From assembly GCA_024638505.1 (NCBI GenBank), contig JAHEKE010000011.1, forward strand, positions 27,451 through 91,450: a stretch of DNA of 64,000 nt, read 5' to 3'. This document shows, piece by piece, positions 45,538 to 55,322 of the stretch; position 1 is the stretch's first letter, and every line of letters begins with the position of its first letter. A program made the translations under genes and the position numbers. Below the pieces are notes generated by a model. That model had not been told where the DNA came from and searched no databases. It saw only the letters and a program-made list of their open reading frames with translations. Source of the stretch: Gammaproteobacteria bacterium. Lineage in GTDB: Bacteria > Pseudomonadota > Gammaproteobacteria > Arenicellales > JAANXG01.

Positions 45538-46128
45538 ATGCGTGCGATATCAGTCATAAAACGCGAGCACCGCAATTTACACGCGGTCTTGTTTACGTTA
45601 GAGCACTTGGTGCTTGAAATAGAGAAGTCGGATAAGGCGGTGGACTTCGTTGTATTCCACGGTATTGTCTATTATCTCGATTCATTTCTCGACCGCTATC
45701 ACCATCCTAAGGAGACGGATTATCTTTTTCCTGCAGTGAAGTCCCGCTGCCCGCAGGCGAAGGAGATAATCGATGCGTTGGGATATCAACACGCCCAGGG
45801 TGAAAAATTACTGGTAAAACTTTTGAAGTCGCTTTCTGCCTATGAATTTCTTGGGCCACAGGGGTTCCAGGGGTTCCGCCAGGCCGTGACGGAGTACGTT
45901 CAATTTGAGCGGGAGCACGCCCGCACGGAAGAGAGAGAAGTGCTGCCTCTAGCCGAAGCACACCTTACCTCTGCAGATTGGCAGCGCATCGATACCGTGT
46001 TTGCTGACAATCAGGACCCTATTTTTGGCCGTAAACCGCAGGCAGAGTTCAGAGAACTATTCAGGCTACTCGGTAATGTGGTACCCGCACCGTACGGTCT
46101 GGGCCCCGAGTTGAGGCCGGACAACTAG
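45538..46128 (+). CDS. Hemerythrin HHE-domain protein
   Basis: 196 residues. A four-helix bundle with iron-ligand His/Glu pattern: REHRNLH near the start, DRYHHPKETDYLFP, GYQHAQGE, and FEREHARTEEREVLP. Resembles hemerythrin-like di-iron proteins that bind O2 or NO. The tail of about 50 residues past the bundle is polar. The Anr box upstream predicts induction at low oxygen, consistent with an O2- or NO-handling role. No good Shine-Dalgarno is seen, and the predicted leader is very short. Confidence 0.9.
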   Translation: MRAISVIKREHRNLHAVLFTLEHLVLEIEKSDKAVDFVVFHGIVYYLDSFLDRYHHPKETDYLFPAVKSRCPQAKEIIDALGYQHAQGEKLLVKLLKSLSAYEFLGPQGFQGFRQAVTEYVQFEREHARTEEREVLPLAEAHLTSADWQRIDTVFADNQDPIFGRKPQAEFRELFRLLGNVVPAPYGLGPELRPDN

Positions 46129-46164
46129 CCCACGGCGTCAAGGCGATATTATCCCACATTCAGT

Positions 46165-46241
46165 AAAAAACCCCTCCCGCAACCTGGATAACTGTGACAG
46201 ACAAGGGGCCGACTGATCACGTTAAACAGGAAGGGGAGGGG
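46165..46241 (-). terminator. Long-loop inverted repeat with T-run, likely terminator of the small minus-strand gene
   Basis: On the minus strand CCCCTCCC (46241-46234) pairs with GGGAGGGG (46178-46171), followed by TTTTTT. CCTG/CAGG just inside extends the stem. The enclosed region is 55 bases and may fold further. It lies downstream of the gene at 46392-46589. Confidence 0.5.
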
Positions 46242-46391
46242 ATTCGGTCGAAGCAATATGGGTGAACCCCGGTATTACTTTATTGTTCAATATCCGACGA
46301 CGTGGGTTTTTCCCTCTGCCAGCACACGATGCATGTGAAACGAACACAAGGTTCAAAGTCAGCATTTGTGTAAAGATTTATCACTGACGCA

Positions 46392-46589
46392 TCAAACATC
46401 TTTGCGCGGTACAAAGAAGTCATTGTCCTCCATCAGATATTCAGCATCGATGAATTCTTCCTTCTCGACCCCCTTGCATCTCGTAAATATGCCGTGAGCA
46501 ATGATCACGACGGTTACAACAAATACACAGGCTGATACCCATAAAACGTTGGCTTGGAAAAAGCTGCTGATCGCCTCAATCATCTTCAT
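46392..46589 (-). CDS. Small single-span membrane protein
   Basis: 65 residues. One helix at about 13-33 (ANVLWVSACVFVVTVVIIAHG), a Cys-Lys basic junction, then an acidic tail (EKEEFIDAEYLMEDND). A G-run (TGGGGGG) three bases before the ATG may serve for ribosome binding. No family recognised. It converges on the hemerythrin gene. Confidence 0.6.
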   Translation of the reverse strand: MKMIEAISSFFQANVLWVSACVFVVTVVIIAHGIFTRCKGVEKEEFIDAEYLMEDNDFFVPRKDV

Positions 46590-46802
46590 GACCCCCCACA
46601 GGTATGAATGTCTACATGCTTAAGTTTAGACCATCAGCGTCAGGCCGCTAGGCATGATTTACTTAAAGATAATGCAGCAATATTTGAGGAATATAAATGA
46701 TGTTTCTAATGTAGATTGGCAGCTAGGTGTCAGGAACAGCCGCGCTGCATATCACCGATACTCTACCCGGAGTGACTTGGTGACGCGCGTAAAATCGCCA
46801 GT

Positions 46803-47111
46803 TTAAGAAACCTGTCGTGCCTGATTGGTGGTACCGACCAGATCCCCATCCTTCGCTGCAAGGTGAAGTGTTTTGGCCGCGCTACGGTCGGACCACCCCT
46901 CTTGATCGTCTTGCTCCCCCGTTTTGTGTAAAAGGTGGTCGAGGGGCGAGCTATAGAAATCCGCTTCTTCGACGCCATTTGCAGACGACAACTCATCGTT
47001 TTCGACGCTATCCGGTCGGCGAAGGCTCAACACAATCGACGCTGTTGACAAAGCTGCCGTTGAAACCGTAAGTAAGAACAAGACAACGGCTCGAATGATG
47101 GATTCTGGCAT
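46803..47111 (-). CDS. Small membrane-anchored protein, unknown
   Basis: 102 residues. Hydrophobic N-terminal segment (about 5-29, signal anchor), then a polar acidic domain without recognised motif. The upstream CTGGGGGGG five to eight bases before the ATG resembles the G-run ahead of the 65-residue gene just downstream. Whether the two are coexpressed is uncertain; about 210 bases separate them. Confidence 0.5.
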   Translation of the reverse strand: MPESIIRAVVLFLLTVSTAALSTASIVLSLRRPDSVENDELSSANGVEEADFYSSPLDHLLHKTGEQDDQEGWSDRSAAKTLHLAAKDGDLVGTTNQARQVS

Positions 47112-47296
47112 AGCAACGACCCCCCCAGGCGATTAACCTGACATAGTTTACCGTAAATCGGCTGCAATCGGGTGAAAACCTTGTCACGACTGTATCCGAA
47201 CCAGCCCGTCTGATAGCAGAGGTTAGGACAATTTGCGCCCGAGATAAACTTGCGGTACTTTCCGCAGGCTCCGTGGCCTCAGCTTTGTGCAAATCG

Positions 47297-48961
47297 ATGG
47301 CGCAGTATGTTTACAGCATGTATCGCGTGAGTAAGGTTGTACCCCCTAAACGTGAAATCTTAAAGGATATCTCATTGTCTTTTTTCCCAGGCGCGAAGAT
47401 TGGCGTGCTGGGATTGAATGGCGCTGGTAAATCGACTTTGTTGCGCATAATGGCGGGCGTGGATCAGGACTTCGAGGGAGAAACGCGGCCGATGCCGGAC
47501 ATCAAAGTCGGGTATCTGCCGCAGGAACCCGAACTGGAGTCAAGCAAGTCTGTACGGGAAGTGGTGGAAGAAGCGTTTGCTGAAATCAAGCTGGTACAAA
47601 GGCGACTGGGTGAGGTATATACAGCATACGGGGAAGCGGACGCAGACTTCGAAGCGCTTGCAGTAGAACAGGCCAGGCTTGAAGCCATTTTGCAGACGGC
47701 CGATGGGCATACGCTTGAACACCAGCTTGACATCGCGGCGGATGCCTTACGTTTACCTGGATGGCAGGCCAAGGTGGGCAATTTGTCAGGAGGGGAAAAA
47801 CGGCGGGTGGCGCTTTGCCGCCTGCTGCTGTCTGCACCGGATATGCTGCTACTAGATGAGCCAACTAATCATCTTGATGCCGACTCTGTTGCCTGGCTGG
47901 AACATTTTTTACGTGATTTTGCGGGCACCGTGGTTGCCATTACGCATGATCGTTACTTTCTTGATAATGTCGCGGGCTGGATTCTTGAACTTGATCGTGG
48001 CCGGGGTATTCCCTTTGCAGGCAACTACACTGCTTGGCTGCAAGCTAAGTCTGAACGGCTTAGGCAGGAGCAAAAACAGCAATCTTCACATGCTAAAGCG
48101 ATAGAATCTGAATTAGACTGGGTGCGCCAGGGCGCGAGGGCAAGGCAGACAAAATCAAAAGCGCGTCTGCAGCGCTTTGAAGAATTGAGTTCGCAACAGT
48201 TTCAAAAAAGCAGTGAAACCAATGAGATTTATATTCCACCTGGAGAAAGACTGGGTGACAAGGTGCTCGATTTCAACGACGTCACCAAAAGTTACGGCAA
48301 CCGCATGCTTCTCGACGGTTTGTCTTTTGTGGTGACGCGAGGTGCGGTAGTCGGCGTTATCGGCGGCAATGGTGCGGGTAAATCGACGTTATTTCGTTTG
48401 ATCATGGGAGTGGAAAATGCAGACAGAGGAGAGATATCTGTCGGTGACTCTGTCAAGATTGCCTGGGTTGATCAAAGTCGCAATAAGCTTGAGGCCAGTA
48501 AAACAGTATTTGAAATGATTGCGGATGGTTTGGATGTTATTCGCATTGGAAATTACGAAGTCGCCTCGCGTAATTACGTGGGGAGATTCAACTTTAAGGG
48601 CACAGATCAGCAAAAGTTGGTGAAGGATTTGTCGGGAGGGGAGCGCGGCCGACTTCATTTGGCGTTGACGCTGAGACAAGGCGCTAATCTATTGCTGCTG
48701 GACGAACCATCAAATGATCTTGATGTTCAAACGCTGCGCGCGCTGGAGGAGGCGTTGCTCAGTTTTCCCGGGACGGCTATTGTCATTTCCCATGATCGCT
48801 GGTTTCTGGATCGCATCGCAACGCACATTCTCGCCTTTGAGGGTGACTCAAAAGTTCAGTTTTTTACCGGAAACTTTAGTGAATACGAGCAGGCTCGCAA
48901 AAAACGGGCTGGTGATGATGTGTCGATTCCTCATCGAGTGCGTTTTAAAAAATTAGCTTGA
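47297..48961 (+). CDS. ettA: Energy-dependent translational throttle protein EttA (ABC-F)
   Basis: 554 residues from the ATG at 47297, matching the family start MAQYVYSMYRVSKVVPPKR (E. coli EttA is 555). Two ABC domains with Walker A GLNGAGKS and GGNGAGKS, signatures LSGGEKR and LSGGERG, both with intact Walker B Glu, linked by the P-site tRNA interaction motif around 240-310. Binds the ribosomal E site and gates the first peptide bond according to ATP/ADP level. Eight in-frame codons upstream from 47273 are not needed. Confidence 0.96.
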   Translation: MAQYVYSMYRVSKVVPPKREILKDISLSFFPGAKIGVLGLNGAGKSTLLRIMAGVDQDFEGETRPMPDIKVGYLPQEPELESSKSVREVVEEAFAEIKLVQRRLGEVYTAYGEADADFEALAVEQARLEAILQTADGHTLEHQLDIAADALRLPGWQAKVGNLSGGEKRRVALCRLLLSAPDMLLLDEPTNHLDADSVAWLEHFLRDFAGTVVAITHDRYFLDNVAGWILELDRGRGIPFAGNYTAWLQAKSERLRQEQKQQSSHAKAIESELDWVRQGARARQTKSKARLQRFEELSSQQFQKSSETNEIYIPPGERLGDKVLDFNDVTKSYGNRMLLDGLSFVVTRGAVVGVIGGNGAGKSTLFRLIMGVENADRGEISVGDSVKIAWVDQSRNKLEASKTVFEMIADGLDVIRIGNYEVASRNYVGRFNFKGTDQQKLVKDLSGGERGRLHLALTLRQGANLLLLDEPSNDLDVQTLRALEEALLSFPGTAIVISHDRWFLDRIATHILAFEGDSKVQFFTGNFSEYEQARKKRAGDDVSIPHRVRFKKLA

Positions 48962-49037
48962 ACCGCGTGGTTGGAAAGGCAGGGCTGATTTTGAACAAGC
49001 GCCAAGTATATAGGGTAAAAAAATATGTACGCTTCGA

Positions 49038-49340
49038 GTGAAAACGATGGTGGCCGTGACATGCTGTATACTCAGGTGCGCTACATACCCAGTCGAGTTA
49101 CCCCAATCGGGTGCGGATGTGAGAGTGATTACAGCACAGCATAGTACTGAGGATTGTCGGCTTTTACAGGTTATCACACGCTCGGATCCCGTAGCTGGCG
49201 TGCAGGGGACAAGCAACATGCTGCGCAATGATGCTGCCAATCTTGGGGGCAACGCTATCTTCATGCATCCAGAGGCCGCACGGGTGGATTTTGCGGGAAG
49301 AGTTGCAATTACTTCGGACGTGCTGCACTGTAGCTTCTAG
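49038..49340 (+). CDS. DUF4156-like small exported protein
   Basis: 100 residues from GTG at 49038. Hydrophobic Cys-containing N-terminus (VAVTCCILRCA) that could be a lipoprotein signal, though the lipobox is not canonical. The body DVRVITAQHSTEDCRLLQVIT then MLRNDAANLGGNAIF follows DUF4156, where a disulfide joins the Cys near the start to a later Cys. The frame is closed by a TAG at 49011. Function unknown. Confidence 0.6.
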   Translation: MKTMVAVTCCILRCATYPVELPQSGADVRVITAQHSTEDCRLLQVITRSDPVAGVQGTSNMLRNDAANLGGNAIFMHPEAARVDFAGRVAITSDVLHCSF

Positions 49341-49408
49341 GCGCAGATTTACCCGCGTTGATTCCCATATTCGTCTTGTAAGTTAATCTGAATGGCGCTC
49401 ACAGCACT

Positions 49409-51004
49409 GTGAACTTCGACAACCGGTTCATGCGGGAACTCCCGGCCGATCCTAGTACTGACAATCGAAGGCGCCAGGTGATTGGCGCCTGCTATTCTCG
49501 CGTCTGGCCGAAGCAGTTTGAAAAGCCTGCGCTGGTGGCTTATGCCCACGAGGTCGCATCGATGCTTGATCTATCCGCGGAATTCTGTACATCAAACCCC
49601 TTTGTCGAGGCCTTTGTCGGTAACAGTTTACTCTCCGGAATGGAGCCCTACGCTACGTGTTATGGCGGCCATCAATTCGGCACTTGGGCTGGCCAGCTGG
49701 GAGATGGTCGTGCAATCAATCTTGGTGAGGTTGTCAATTTGCGCGGAGAGAGGTGGAGTTTGCAGTTAAAGGGTGCCGGTCCCACGCCCTATGCTAGAAC
49801 GGCCGATGGACTGGCTGTATTGCGGTCCTCTATCAGAGAGTTTCTGTGCAGTGAAGCAATGCACCATTTGGGAGTGCCAACTACCCGAGCGTTGAGCGTC
49901 ATTGCCACTGGGGAACTGGTCGAACGAGATATGTTTTACGATGGGAATCCTAAGGCTGAACCTGGTGCTGTTGTCTGTCGCGTTGCGCCTTCCTTCACGC
50001 GCTTTGGTAATTTTCAAATCTTTACCGCTCGCGGTGAAGTAGATGTCCTGCGACAGTTAGCCGATTACACAATAAAAACCGATTATCCGCATTTACTTGG
50101 ACGGCTGGGCAGCGGTAACGACAAGGAGACTTATCTGCGGTGGTTCGCTGAAATCTGCCGGCGGACCGCCGAAATGGTTGCGCATTGGCAACGGGTTGGT
50201 TTCGTCCACGGCGTTATGAACACAGATAACATGTCCATTCTTGGCCTTACCATTGATTACGGCCCTTACGGCTGGCTTGAGGATTATGATCCTGACTGGA
50301 CCCCTAACACCACCGATGCCGTTGGCCGGCGCTATCGTTTCGGCAATCAACCCCAGGTAGCGCTGTGGAATCTGGTTCAGCTGGCGAACGCTATCTACCC
50401 GCTGATCGAAGACGCTTCGGCTTTGGAAGAAATACTGCAGCAGTGTCAAAATAATTACGAGTGTTTTTGGCAATCGATGTTGGCGAAGAAACTAGGCTTC
50501 GTTCGCTATCTGCCGGAAACAGATAACGAACTTTGCACCGAGCTCGACTCCATTTTGCGCATGGTTGAAACCGATATGACTGTGTTCTACCGTAATCTAG
50601 CTCAGCTCGACGTGGGCTCTGACAGTGAATCGACCACAAGCGAAGATTTAACAAAGCCGGTAATCGACGCTTACTATTCGCCCGAAAAGTTAACTGACGA
50701 CCAACGAAGGCGCATCTCTAATTGGTTGTGTCAATACATCATGCGACTCAGACAGGAAGGCCGAACGAATGACACGCGCCGTCAACAAATGAATGCGGTT
50801 AATCCAAAATATGTATTGCGCAACTATCTCGCCCAACTGGCCATAGATGAAGCGGAGCAGGGAGATTATGCCTTACTTAGAGAGACTTTAGATGTTTTAA
50901 GACGTCCATATGATGACCAGCCAGACAAGTGCAGATTTGCCCAAAAGCGTCCTGACTGGGCGCGTCAGCGGGCGGGTTGTTCAATGTTGTCATGCAGTTC
51001 GTGA
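49409..51004 (+). CDS. selO: Protein adenylyltransferase SelO (YdiU)
   Basis: 531 residues from GTG at 49409. Pseudokinase-fold AMPylator of protein Ser/Thr/Tyr. The family segments GGHQFGTWAGQLGDGRA, KGAGPTPYAR and HGVMNTDNMSILGLTIDYGP (metal-binding Asn and Asp) are present. It ends SMLSCSS, with the C-terminal Cys that forms the regulatory disulfide (Sec in eukaryotes). Bacterial SelO responds to oxidative stress. It converges on the uup-like gene. Confidence 0.96.
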   Translation: MNFDNRFMRELPADPSTDNRRRQVIGACYSRVWPKQFEKPALVAYAHEVASMLDLSAEFCTSNPFVEAFVGNSLLSGMEPYATCYGGHQFGTWAGQLGDGRAINLGEVVNLRGERWSLQLKGAGPTPYARTADGLAVLRSSIREFLCSEAMHHLGVPTTRALSVIATGELVERDMFYDGNPKAEPGAVVCRVAPSFTRFGNFQIFTARGEVDVLRQLADYTIKTDYPHLLGRLGSGNDKETYLRWFAEICRRTAEMVAHWQRVGFVHGVMNTDNMSILGLTIDYGPYGWLEDYDPDWTPNTTDAVGRRYRFGNQPQVALWNLVQLANAIYPLIEDASALEEILQQCQNNYECFWQSMLAKKLGFVRYLPETDNELCTELDSILRMVETDMTVFYRNLAQLDVGSDSESTTSEDLTKPVIDAYYSPEKLTDDQRRRISNWLCQYIMRLRQEGRTNDTRRQQMNAVNPKYVLRNYLAQLAIDEAEQGDYALLRETLDVLRRPYDDQPDKCRFAQKRPDWARQRAGCSMLSCSS

Positions 51005-51052
51005 ACGCGATGATTAAGCAATTATGAGCGTCGGTTCGCTCGCATATCCTGA

Positions 51053-52954
51053 TCAAGATTGTTCAATAGAATCTAAGTCTTGCCATCGTTCATAGGCTTG
51101 ATCGAGAAGCTGCTGGATGACTTCGATCCTGGCCATGGTTGAAGTTATCGTACTCTTGTTTTGCTTATAGAAATTACTCTGGCCCACGCGCTGCTGTAGC
51201 TCAGACTGTTCGAGCTCGAGTGCTTCGATTTCCGTAGGTAACGCTTCCAGTTCTCTTTTTTCTTTGTAACTGAGTTTACTGCTTTTGGGAGTTTTCGACG
51301 ATTTAGAATGCCGGCTTTCCACTAATTTTTCATTACTGAAAACTTGTTTTTGCCGCGGAGGTGGACGTTGCCTTACCCAATCCTCATAGCCGCCGACGTA
51401 TTCGGAAACCTTACCCCCTCCCTCAAAAACCAACACGCTCGATGCTACGTTGTCCAGAAATGTTCTGTCGTGACTGACGAGCAGAAGCGTGCCTTCATAG
51501 TCGGTGAGCAGGTCTTCTAACAGCTCCAACGTCTCGATATCCAGATCATTAGTTGGTTCGTCCAATACCATTACATTACTTAACTGGGCGAATATTTTCG
51601 CCAGTAGCAATCGATTTCTCTCACCACCGGATAAGACATGAACAGGGGAGCTAATTCGCTGCGGATAAAATAGAAAGTCTTTCAAATAACCAACAACATG
51701 TCTGGATTTTCCATTGATCCTGACGTAATCATGCCCTCCGTTGATGTTCTCTCGCACAGTTTTGGTTAAATCCAGTTGCGATCGTTGTTGATCAAAGTAA
51801 GCCCAATGCAAATGACTGCCAGTCACCACTCGGCCCTGCGTTGGTTTGAGTTTTCCGAGGATGAGCCTCAGCAGGGTACTTTTGCCACTTGCGTTTGGGC
51901 CAATTAAACCGATACGGTCACCGCGCAGTATGGACGTTGATAAGTCCCGGATAACGCAGCTCTGGCCATAGTAGAAAGAGATATGCTGCAGGTCGATAAC
52001 GCGCTTGCCTGATGTATGTTCGATATTCGCTACGAGTTTTGCCTGCCCCATTGTTTGCAAGCGCTGCGCCCTTCTTGTTCTCATCGCCAGCAGTTTTCTA
52101 ACCCGTCCTTCGTTGCGCGTTCGCCTGGCTTGTACGCTTTGTCGAATCCATTTCTCATGCGCGGCTAGTTCCTGATCAAATTTCGCGTTTGCTCTGGACT
52201 CTATGGCAAGCATTGCTTCTTTTTTTTCTAGATACGAATCGAAATTCCCGCTGTGCTTGACCAAATTACCACGATCGAGTTCAATAATTTTACCGGCTAG
52301 CTTTTTAAGCAGGGTGCGGTCGTGGGTAATGAAAACAACGGCGCCGCGAAAAGATAGCAGGAATTCTTCTAACCAGGCGATCACGCTGATATCCATGTGG
52401 TTTGTAGGTTCGTCAAGCAGCAACAGCTCTGGTGCGCTGACCAGTGTGCGGGCCAGCATCACTCTGCGTTTTACTCCGCCGGAGCACTGGGTGAAATGCT
52501 GCTTGACCGGAAGAGACAGTCGGCTGCACATAGCGAGCACTTTTTGCTCAATGTTCCAGCCGCCCATGACTTCGATGCGGCGCTGCAGCTGCTCTATTTG
52601 CGAGAGTAATTCCTTTCTTGCTTCTACGTTCTCGCTGTAATGATGAAACTCTGATAGCAATGCTCCAAGCTCGCCCAGCCCGGAAGCGACGTAATCATAG
52701 ACACTATTGTCACTTACCTCCTCAACGTCCTGCTCCAGGTGTGATATACGCAGGGGCTCCTTGTGCCAGACGTTTCCGCTATCGGGGGTAACGACACCGC
52801 TAAGTACTCTAAGTAATGTAGACTTGCCTACGCCATTACGACCAACCAAACATATCTTTTCACCAGCTGAGATTTGAACATCAACGGCGTTCAAAATAGG
52901 CTGATCTCCGAAGGCAAGAGAAACGTCAGTTAAAGTTACAATGGGTGTCGACAC
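51053..52954 (-). CDS. uup: ABC-F family ATPase, Uup type
   Basis: 633 residues. Two ABC domains (Walker A GRNGVGKS and GPNASGKS, the latter with Ala-Ser in place of Gly-Ala), signatures CSGGVKR and LSGGERN; the first departs from the usual LSGG. The C-terminal 90 residues are a coiled coil (SKLSYKEKRELEALPTEIEALELEQ region), the DNA-binding domain of Uup. Involved in transposon excision control, replication or ribosome function in E. coli. No signal or membrane span. Divergent from cfa. Confidence 0.93.
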   Translation of the reverse strand: MSTPIVTLTDVSLAFGDQPILNAVDVQISAGEKICLVGRNGVGKSTLLRVLSGVVTPDSGNVWHKEPLRISHLEQDVEEVSDNSVYDYVASGLGELGALLSEFHHYSENVEARKELLSQIEQLQRRIEVMGGWNIEQKVLAMCSRLSLPVKQHFTQCSGGVKRRVMLARTLVSAPELLLLDEPTNHMDISVIAWLEEFLLSFRGAVVFITHDRTLLKKLAGKIIELDRGNLVKHSGNFDSYLEKKEAMLAIESRANAKFDQELAAHEKWIRQSVQARRTRNEGRVRKLLAMRTRRAQRLQTMGQAKLVANIEHTSGKRVIDLQHISFYYGQSCVIRDLSTSILRGDRIGLIGPNASGKSTLLRLILGKLKPTQGRVVTGSHLHWAYFDQQRSQLDLTKTVRENINGGHDYVRINGKSRHVVGYLKDFLFYPQRISSPVHVLSGGERNRLLLAKIFAQLSNVMVLDEPTNDLDIETLELLEDLLTDYEGTLLLVSHDRTFLDNVASSVLVFEGGGKVSEYVGGYEDWVRQRPPPRQKQVFSNEKLVESRHSKSSKTPKSSKLSYKEKRELEALPTEIEALELEQSELQQRVGQSNFYKQNKSTITSTMARIEVIQQLLDQAYERWQDLDSIEQS

Positions 52955-53049
52955 AGGTGTCGGGGCATCGATAGATTGAATGTAAAACTTAATTGCATTC
53001 GAGACGTTGGGCGTGTGCCAATATAATCTATCTGGGTATGTTAATAAAC

Positions 53050-54168
53050 ATGAACAAAGTAAAACGAACTGTGCGAGATATCTTGAAACTTGCAGAGATT
53101 GAACTCAACGGTGATAGGCCGTGTGATCTGATAGTGAAAGATGATCGATTTTACAGCGCGATATTAAGCGGCGGCGCATTAGCGCTTGGTGAAACTTACA
53201 TGGATGGTTGGTGGGACTGCGAGTGTATTGATCAATTGGTTTATATGGCGCTGCGAGCAGATCTGGAGCATCGTATTAAGCCGCTCAAAGTACTGCTTCC
53301 CGTTATGATCTCCAAGCTGGCCAATCGTCAAACGCGTGCCAGAGCTTTCAGAATCGGCGAGCACCACTACGATTTGGGTAATGAGCTTTATAAAAGAATG
53401 CTCGATAAACGCATGATTTATACCTGCGGATACTGGAAGCGAGCGGCAGACCTGAATCAGGCGCAGGAAGACAAATTAGATTTAGTTTGTAAAAAGATGC
53501 AGCTACAGCCAGGTATGAAACTGCTGGATATTGGCTGCGGTTGGGGAGGATTCGCCAAATTTGCGGCAGAAAAATATCGGGTAGAGGTGGTCGGGGTAAC
53601 CGTGTCCGGTGAGCAGATCGAACTTGGTAGTAAGATGTGTGAAGGGCTACCGGTGGACTTACGATTACAGGACTACCGGGACGTCCAGACCTGCGGCTTT
53701 GATCGCGTTGTGTCCCTCGGAATGTTTGAGCATGTCGGGGTAAAAAACTATAGAACTTTCATGCAGGTTGTAGATCGATGTTTGCACAAAGACGGTCTGT
53801 TCCTGTTGCATACAATCGGCGCCAACACCACAAAAGAAAGCATTGACCCGTGGACAGACAAGTATATTTTCCCCGGAGGAATGTTACCCACTCAACGGCA
53901 AATTACGCATGCCACAGAAGGCGTGTTTGTTATGGAAGATTGGCACAACTTTGGCGTTGACTATGATCCGACCCTTACTGCATGGATGGAAAATGTAGAT
54001 AGGCATTGGCCGGAGTTGGCAGGCCTGGGTTACGATCAGAGATTTTATCGGATGTGGCGATACTTTCTGCTGTCATCTGCGGGTTCTTTTCGCGCGCGCC
54101 GCAGCCAACTGTGGCAGGTCGTATATTCAAAAAAAGGAATAGGGGGCGGTTATCAAGCGGTCAGATAA
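53050..54168 (+). CDS. cfa: Cyclopropane-fatty-acyl-phospholipid synthase
   Basis: 372 residues from ATG 53050, chosen by family start. SAM-binding LLDIGCGWGGFAKFA, bicarbonate-binding and lipid-contact residues in YTCGYW and GMFEHVGVKNY, and the C-terminal WRYFLLSSAGSFRAR are typical. Converts unsaturated acyl chains in membrane phospholipids to cyclopropane forms, usually on entry to stationary phase or acid stress. A soluble peripheral enzyme. Confidence 0.96.
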   Translation: MNKVKRTVRDILKLAEIELNGDRPCDLIVKDDRFYSAILSGGALALGETYMDGWWDCECIDQLVYMALRADLEHRIKPLKVLLPVMISKLANRQTRARAFRIGEHHYDLGNELYKRMLDKRMIYTCGYWKRAADLNQAQEDKLDLVCKKMQLQPGMKLLDIGCGWGGFAKFAAEKYRVEVVGVTVSGEQIELGSKMCEGLPVDLRLQDYRDVQTCGFDRVVSLGMFEHVGVKNYRTFMQVVDRCLHKDGLFLLHTIGANTTKESIDPWTDKYIFPGGMLPTQRQITHATEGVFVMEDWHNFGVDYDPTLTAWMENVDRHWPELAGLGYDQRFYRMWRYFLLSSAGSFRARRSQLWQVVYSKKGIGGGYQAVR

Positions 54169-54182
54169 TGGTTTAAGCTGGC

Positions 54183-54923
54183 ATGAGAAAGGAACATAAA
54201 GGAAAAGAGGCAATACCCAAGCGCAAAGGCGAGTTCGTTAACGGTGCCAAGGATACGCTACCACTGGTGATGGGTGCCATACCGTTTGGTATTGTTTTCG
54301 GTGCTGTAGCCGTTACTACTGGATTGTCATCTTGGGGCACAGTTGGGCTGTCATCCCTGGTGTATGCAGGATCAGCCCAGTTTATTGCGATTGGACTAGT
54401 TGCCCAGGGGGTAACCACTGGTTTGGTTATTTTAACGACGCTAGTTATAAATCTACGCCATGCGCTGTACGCTGCCTCATTGGGGGCCTATATGAAACAT
54501 CTGCCGCAGCGCTGGCTGGTTCCGTTAGGGTTCTGGTTGACGGATGAGACGTATGCGGTGGCTATTCGCCGTTATGTCAGTAAAGATAATTCACCCCACA
54601 AGCACTGGTACTACCTTGGATCTGCGATTGCAATGTACGTTAACTGGCAACTTTGTACCGTGGTCGGGATTGTGGCTGGTTACCAGCTGCAGAACTTTGC
54701 GGAGCTAGGGCTGGATTATGCGATGGTTGTGACCTTTATCGGTATCACGGTTCCCTTTATCACCAACTGGCCCATGTTGATATGCGCGCTTGCAGCGGGA
54801 ACTACTGCAGTGCTTTGCAGCGCTGTTCCCAACAGGATGGGTTTAATGATTGCAGCAGTAATCGGGATTGCTGCAGGCATGATCGTAGAATGTTGGATTA
54901 GACCAAAAGCACGAAATAAATAA
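54183..54923 (+). CDS. azlC: AzlC-family branched-chain amino acid exporter subunit
   Basis: 246 residues, about seven hydrophobic segments. The N-terminal [21 protein letters not shown] and [15 protein letters not shown] motifs define AzlC. Works with AzlD to export branched-chain amino acids and analogues. Begins 14 bases after cfa, and azlD follows 11 bases after its stop. Confidence 0.95.
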   Translation: MRKEHKGKEAIPKRKGEFVNGAKDTLPLVMGAIPFGIVFGAVAVTTGLSSWGTVGLSSLVYAGSAQFIAIGLVAQGVTTGLVILTTLVINLRHALYAASLGAYMKHLPQRWLVPLGFWLTDETYAVAIRRYVSKDNSPHKHWYYLGSAIAMYVNWQLCTVVGIVAGYQLQNFAELGLDYAMVVTFIGITVPFITNWPMLICALAAGTTAVLCSAVPNRMGLMIAAVIGIAAGMIVECWIRPKARNK

Positions 54924-54934
54924 GAGGATTGAAT

Positions 54935-55255
54935 ATGAATGAGCTATTTTTGATTCTGGGTATGATGGCAGTAACCTTTATCGGACGTTACCCCGTGCTT
55001 GCACTGATTGGAAGATTCAACATGCCAGACTCCATTTATCGTGCGCTATCCTATGTCCCAGTTGCCGTGCTGACCGCCATCAGTGTGCCCGAGATGTTGC
55101 TTCCGAGTGGAGATATAAGCTTAAATCCGACTAATGTTCATCTCATTTCTGGGGTGGTGGCTATTTTTGTTGCCTGGTTCACCCGCAGTCTGTTTTTAAC
55201 AATTATCCTCGGTATGTCGACCTTTTTCGCCTGGCGTTTTTTGCTTTTAACATAG
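54935..55255 (+). CDS. azlD: AzlD-family branched-chain amino acid exporter subunit
   Basis: 106 residues, four helices, starting at ATG 54935 with an AGAGGA site six bases before; a TTG at 54929 overlaps that site and is unlikely. FIGRYPVLALIGRF and the SYVPVAVLTAISVPEML segment are AzlD hallmarks. Completes the AzlCD pair. Confidence 0.93.
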   Translation: MNELFLILGMMAVTFIGRYPVLALIGRFNMPDSIYRALSYVPVAVLTAISVPEMLLPSGDISLNPTNVHLISGVVAIFVAWFTRSLFLTIILGMSTFFAWRFLLLT

Positions 55256-55322
55256 TATAGAGAGGCAAAGCACGGCACGTGTACCCGCGCGCAGCTGGTC
55301 TTTGTCTTTTTTTACAGTAGCT

